A stretch of DNA of 64,000 bases from Mycolicibacterium moriokaense (GTDB taxonomy: Bacteria; Actinomycetota; Actinomycetes; Mycobacteriales; Mycobacteriaceae): contig NZ_QQBJ01000030.1 in assembly GCF_003347205.1 (NCBI RefSeq), forward strand, positions 1 to 64,000, in the 5' to 3' direction. Shown here piece after piece: positions 61,832 through 64,000 of this stretch. How positions within the stretch are numbered: position 1 is the stretch's first letter; each line of letters begins with the position of its first letter. Made by a program: the position numbers and the translations under genes. The notes under the pieces were generated by a model. That model saw only the letters and a list, made by a program, of their open reading frames with translations. It ran no database searches and was not told the DNA's origin.

Positions 61832-62481
61832 TCGCTGAAGACGAACCGCGCATTTCCAGCTTCATCGACAAGGGGCTGTCCGCCAACGGATTCGCCGTCA
61901 CCGTCGTCGCCGACGGGCGGTCGGCCTACGAATACGCGACCACCGGCGGTTTCGACCTGATGGTGCTGGACATCGGCCTGCCCGACATGGATGGGTTCGA
62001 CGTTCTGCGTAAACTGCGCGCCGACCACAACACCATCCCGGTGATCGTGCTGACCGCGCGCGACAGCGTGGCCGACACCGTCGCCGGACTGGAGGGCGGT
62101 GCCGACGACTACATGGCCAAACCGTTCCGGTTCGAAGAACTGTTGGCGCGGGTGCGGCGCCGGCTGAAGACCGAGCGCGCCGCGGAGCCGATGGTGTTGT
62201 GTTGCGGTGGTTTGCAATTGGATCTGCGAACCCGGCAGGCACAGGTCGACGGGCGTACCGTCGACCTGTCCGCTCGCGAGTTCGCGCTTGCCGAGACATT
62301 CCTGCGCCATCCCGGCCAGGTGCTGTCTCGAGAACAACTGCTCAGCCATGTCTGGGGCTACGACTTCGATCCCGGCTCCAACGTCGTCGACGTCTACGTC
62401 CGGTACTTGCGCCGCAAGTTGGGCGCCGACCGGTTCGTGACCCTGCGCCGGATGGGTTACCGCCTCGAAGAGATCGACTGA
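61816..62481 (+). CDS. OmpR/PhoB-family response regulator
   Basis: 221 aa, with AGAGGAG before the ATG. Receiver domain: acidic pocket EDE (8-10), phospho-acceptor D52 in LMVLDIGLPD, T in LTARD, and K in YMAKPFRF. The C-terminal winged helix (about 125-221) includes LSAREFALAETFLRHPGQVLSR and VDVYVRYLRRKLG. It is co-translated with the kinase. Possible targets are the divergent-side small secreted peptide and its own operon. Confidence 0.95.
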   Translation: MARILIAEDEPRISSFIDKGLSANGFAVTVVADGRSAYEYATTGGFDLMVLDIGLPDMDGFDVLRKLRADHNTIPVIVLTARDSVADTVAGLEGGADDYMAKPFRFEELLARVRRRLKTERAAEPMVLCCGGLQLDLRTRQAQVDGRTVDLSAREFALAETFLRHPGQVLSREQLLSHVWGYDFDPGSNVVDVYVRYLRRKLGADRFVTLRRMGYRLEEID

Positions 62482-62492
62482 GCGAAATCGCG

Positions 62493-62672
62493 CTAATCCC
62501 AGGATGTGTCATCCCAGATCGAGTCGTCCATCGCGAGCACGGTCTGCGTGCTGCCGCTGAACCTCTCGTCGTTGATCTCGGTTGCCGCGCCGGCGGCGCC
62601 TGCTCCGAGCAGACCGAGCCCGGTCAGGGCAGCGCCTGCGGTGACGACCTTCCAAGTGTTGGTGCGGTCCAT
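62493..62672 (-). CDS. Small exported peptide (59 aa)
   Basis: Too short for most gene callers but well supported: AAAGGAG lies 6 bp before ATG 62672 and the frame ends at TAG 62493. Residues 1-30 are a signal peptide (TWKVVTAGAALTGLGLLGAG, then AAGAAT). The mature part is about 28 residues and acidic, with three Trp in the whole protein, two of them at the C-terminal end (DDSIWDD, then TSWD). No family is recognised. It converges with the two-component operon, 11 bp from the response-regulator stop, and may belong to its regulon. Confidence 0.75.
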   Translation of the reverse strand: MDRTNTWKVVTAGAALTGLGLLGAGAAGAATEINDERFSGSTQTVLAMDDSIWDDTSWD

Positions 62673-62785
62673 GTCGTACTCCTTTTCTCTCAGGTGGTGG
62701 CCGGGCTGGTGTCCCGTCCTTCCCTTTCAGGATGTCGGGTGGACATGAGAGTGGTTGGTGCCGAAGATGAATGCTCTCTCATCCG

Positions 62786-63988
62786 CTACAGCCACGCGCG
62801 CGCCAGCGCCAGCCTCTCGGCGGCATGGCTGGGCCAATCCGTGCGCTGGGCCCGAAACGGCGCGGGAACCAGGCCTAACACGACGGCCGCCGCGCGTGCG
62901 CGCAGATCAGCGGGGGGCACTCGGCGTTCGGCGTAGCCGAGCACCTCCGCGCAATACGTCCGCGCCGTCTCATGGCTCATTCCCAGCACGGACAGATAGC
63001 CGATCAGTGTCGCCCAGTCGTCGACGCGCTCACCAGGGCCGGCCGTGTCCACATCCAGCAGACCGGTGAATTGTCCACCGGCGGTGAGCAGTTGATTGTG
63101 GTAGAAGTCGCCGTGCACCGGATCGTGTGCGTCCGCCGGGGCCTGCGATGTCGACAGGATCTTGTCGGCCAGACGATTCGCCTCGGATGCCAGTTCGGCG
63201 GCCAGCGGCGCAGGCACCGAGGGATCGGATTCCGCGCACATCCGCAGCACCTCGACGCTGTCATGTACCCGCTGCAGGATCGACCGGCGTCGCGGTAGCC
63301 GCACCAGATCGTCGGGCAGTCCGTCGAGCAGCTTCTCGAACTCCGCGGGTGCAGGCAGAGCGACGCCACCAGCCTCCGCAGAGGAGCTCAGCACGTCGCG
63401 CAACAACGTCCCCGGCGCCTCGGGCAGCAACACCAGCCCATCGGACGTCGCGGCGAGCACGGGCGGTACGGGCAGCCGGTCGGCCAGCATGTCGTGGCGG
63501 ACCCGTAGATCGGCGACCGCACACGGGTGCACCACCTTGACGAACCACCGACTGCACCCGGCGCTGACCGCGAGCACCGCGCGCTGAGCCGGACGGTAGG
63601 CGAGCACCGCGATCGTCGGCGCGCCTGACAAGACTAGACCGCTGGCGGAAAACAGGTCGGCGATCCGGGTCGGCTCCTCCAGGATCTTCAGACCGGGCAA
63701 CGCAGGATCGTGCGCGAGGCGCCAGACCCCCACTTCGATGTGCTCGCCGAGGTGTTCGCCGGCCACTACGGTCGCACCGGTCGGGATGAAGTCACCGGTG
63801 GCCGCCACCAGAGCCTCGCGACTGCGGCGCCCGTCCGCGCGACGCACGTCGACGAGGTATCTGGTGCGCACCGCGCCACCGGGATGGACACGGACGTCGG
63901 CCAGTCGCAGTTCGTCGAGGCTGGCCCCGCATTCACCGATCGCGGCGGTCAGCACTCCCTCCGCGAGCGGTCCTCGCAACAGACTCAA
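62786..63988 (-). CDS. Aminoglycoside phosphotransferase/choline kinase-fold protein
   Basis: 400 aa. The C-terminal half has the kinase catalytic loop DPVHGDFYHNQ (the Asp of HGD) and the metal site LLDVDTAGPG, then a WATLIGYL segment. The N-lobe contains a plausible ATP Lys in CSRWFVKVVHP. The N-terminal 130 residues are extra relative to a minimal APH. It probably phosphorylates a small metabolite; resistance is only one possibility. It starts 12 bp from the end of the window at its 5' side, so its promoter is not seen. Confidence 0.8.
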   Translation of the reverse strand: MSLLRGPLAEGVLTAAIGECGASLDELRLADVRVHPGGAVRTRYLVDVRRADGRRSREALVAATGDFIPTGATVVAGEHLGEHIEVGVWRLAHDPALPGLKILEEPTRIADLFSASGLVLSGAPTIAVLAYRPAQRAVLAVSAGCSRWFVKVVHPCAVADLRVRHDMLADRLPVPPVLAATSDGLVLLPEAPGTLLRDVLSSSAEAGGVALPAPAEFEKLLDGLPDDLVRLPRRRSILQRVHDSVEVLRMCAESDPSVPAPLAAELASEANRLADKILSTSQAPADAHDPVHGDFYHNQLLTAGGQFTGLLDVDTAGPGERVDDWATLIGYLSVLGMSHETARTYCAEVLGYAERRVPPADLRARAAAVVLGLVPAPFRAQRTDWPSHAAERLALARAWL

Positions 63989-64000
63989 AGACGCAATGCC

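Overview
The window is GC-rich actinobacterial DNA that looks like an environmental, rapid-grower type Mycobacterium (Mycolicibacterium). The evidence is the left-hand block: an AlaA/AspC-type aminotransferase tail, rmlA, a CYP140-like P450, udgA, dcd and a tRNA-Gly. A homologue of the mycobacterial phthiodiolone ketoreductase and a mycobacterial-type membrane protein with a Pro/Gly-rich tail agree with this. I infer the genus from protein resemblance and gene order only.

Layout. 1-9.2 kb: housekeeping and envelope-sugar genes (YibE/F, rmlA, NTF2-like, mycothiol-dependent isomerase family, P450, udgA, large membrane protein, dcd, methyltransferase, tRNA-Gly). 9.3-16.6 kb: accessory genes (TetR, secreted LVIVD-type propeller plus DUF305, F420-type oxidoreductase, MFS, AraC). 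16.6-20.5 kb: a three-subunit molybdenum hydroxylase. 20.6-26.3 kb: a glycerate-pathway module (glxK divergent from hyi-glxR-gcl, with an IclR regulator). 26.4-36.7 kb: two paralogous GntR/transporter/CoA-transferase modules arranged almost as mirror images, then fdhD and a third transporter of the same family. 36.7-46.9 kb: an unknown 102-aa protein, an NAD-dependent formate dehydrogenase (fdsG-B-A-D), a third frc, oxc, and a LysR/PAS divergent pair. 46.9-52.4 kb: pyruvate kinase, a PanE-like reductase and pntAA-pntAB-pntB. 52.5-58.1 kb: DUF202, acyl-CoA dehydrogenase, PHA depolymerase, PHA synthase and an acyl-CoA ligase, with a divergent PucR regulator. 58.2-64 kb: acetyltransferase-like protein, two-component system, small secreted peptide and an APH-like phosphotransferase.

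The most notable content is what appears to be a complete oxalate-utilisation island from about 20.6 to 52.4 kb. Three OFA-type transporters would exchange oxalate and formate. Three Frc-type CoA-transferases would make oxalyl-CoA, Oxc would make formyl-CoA, and FdsABGD (with FdhD) would oxidise formate to CO2 and NADH. The PanE-like protein, divergent from pntAB, is a good candidate for an NADPH-dependent oxalyl-CoA reductase making glyoxylate. Gcl, GlxR and GlxK would then give 2-phosphoglycerate, and Pyk would close the route to pyruvate.

Two operator families tie the island together. A palindrome ATTCCG-N5-CGGAAT occurs twice between glxK and hyi, and a near copy sits at the start of the iclR gene. 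A palindrome CATAC-N-GTATG lies upstream of frc1, the third transporter, and panE-like/pntA; two of these copies are identical over 18 bp, although about 14 kb apart. No plasmid, prophage, IS element or CRISPR array was seen.
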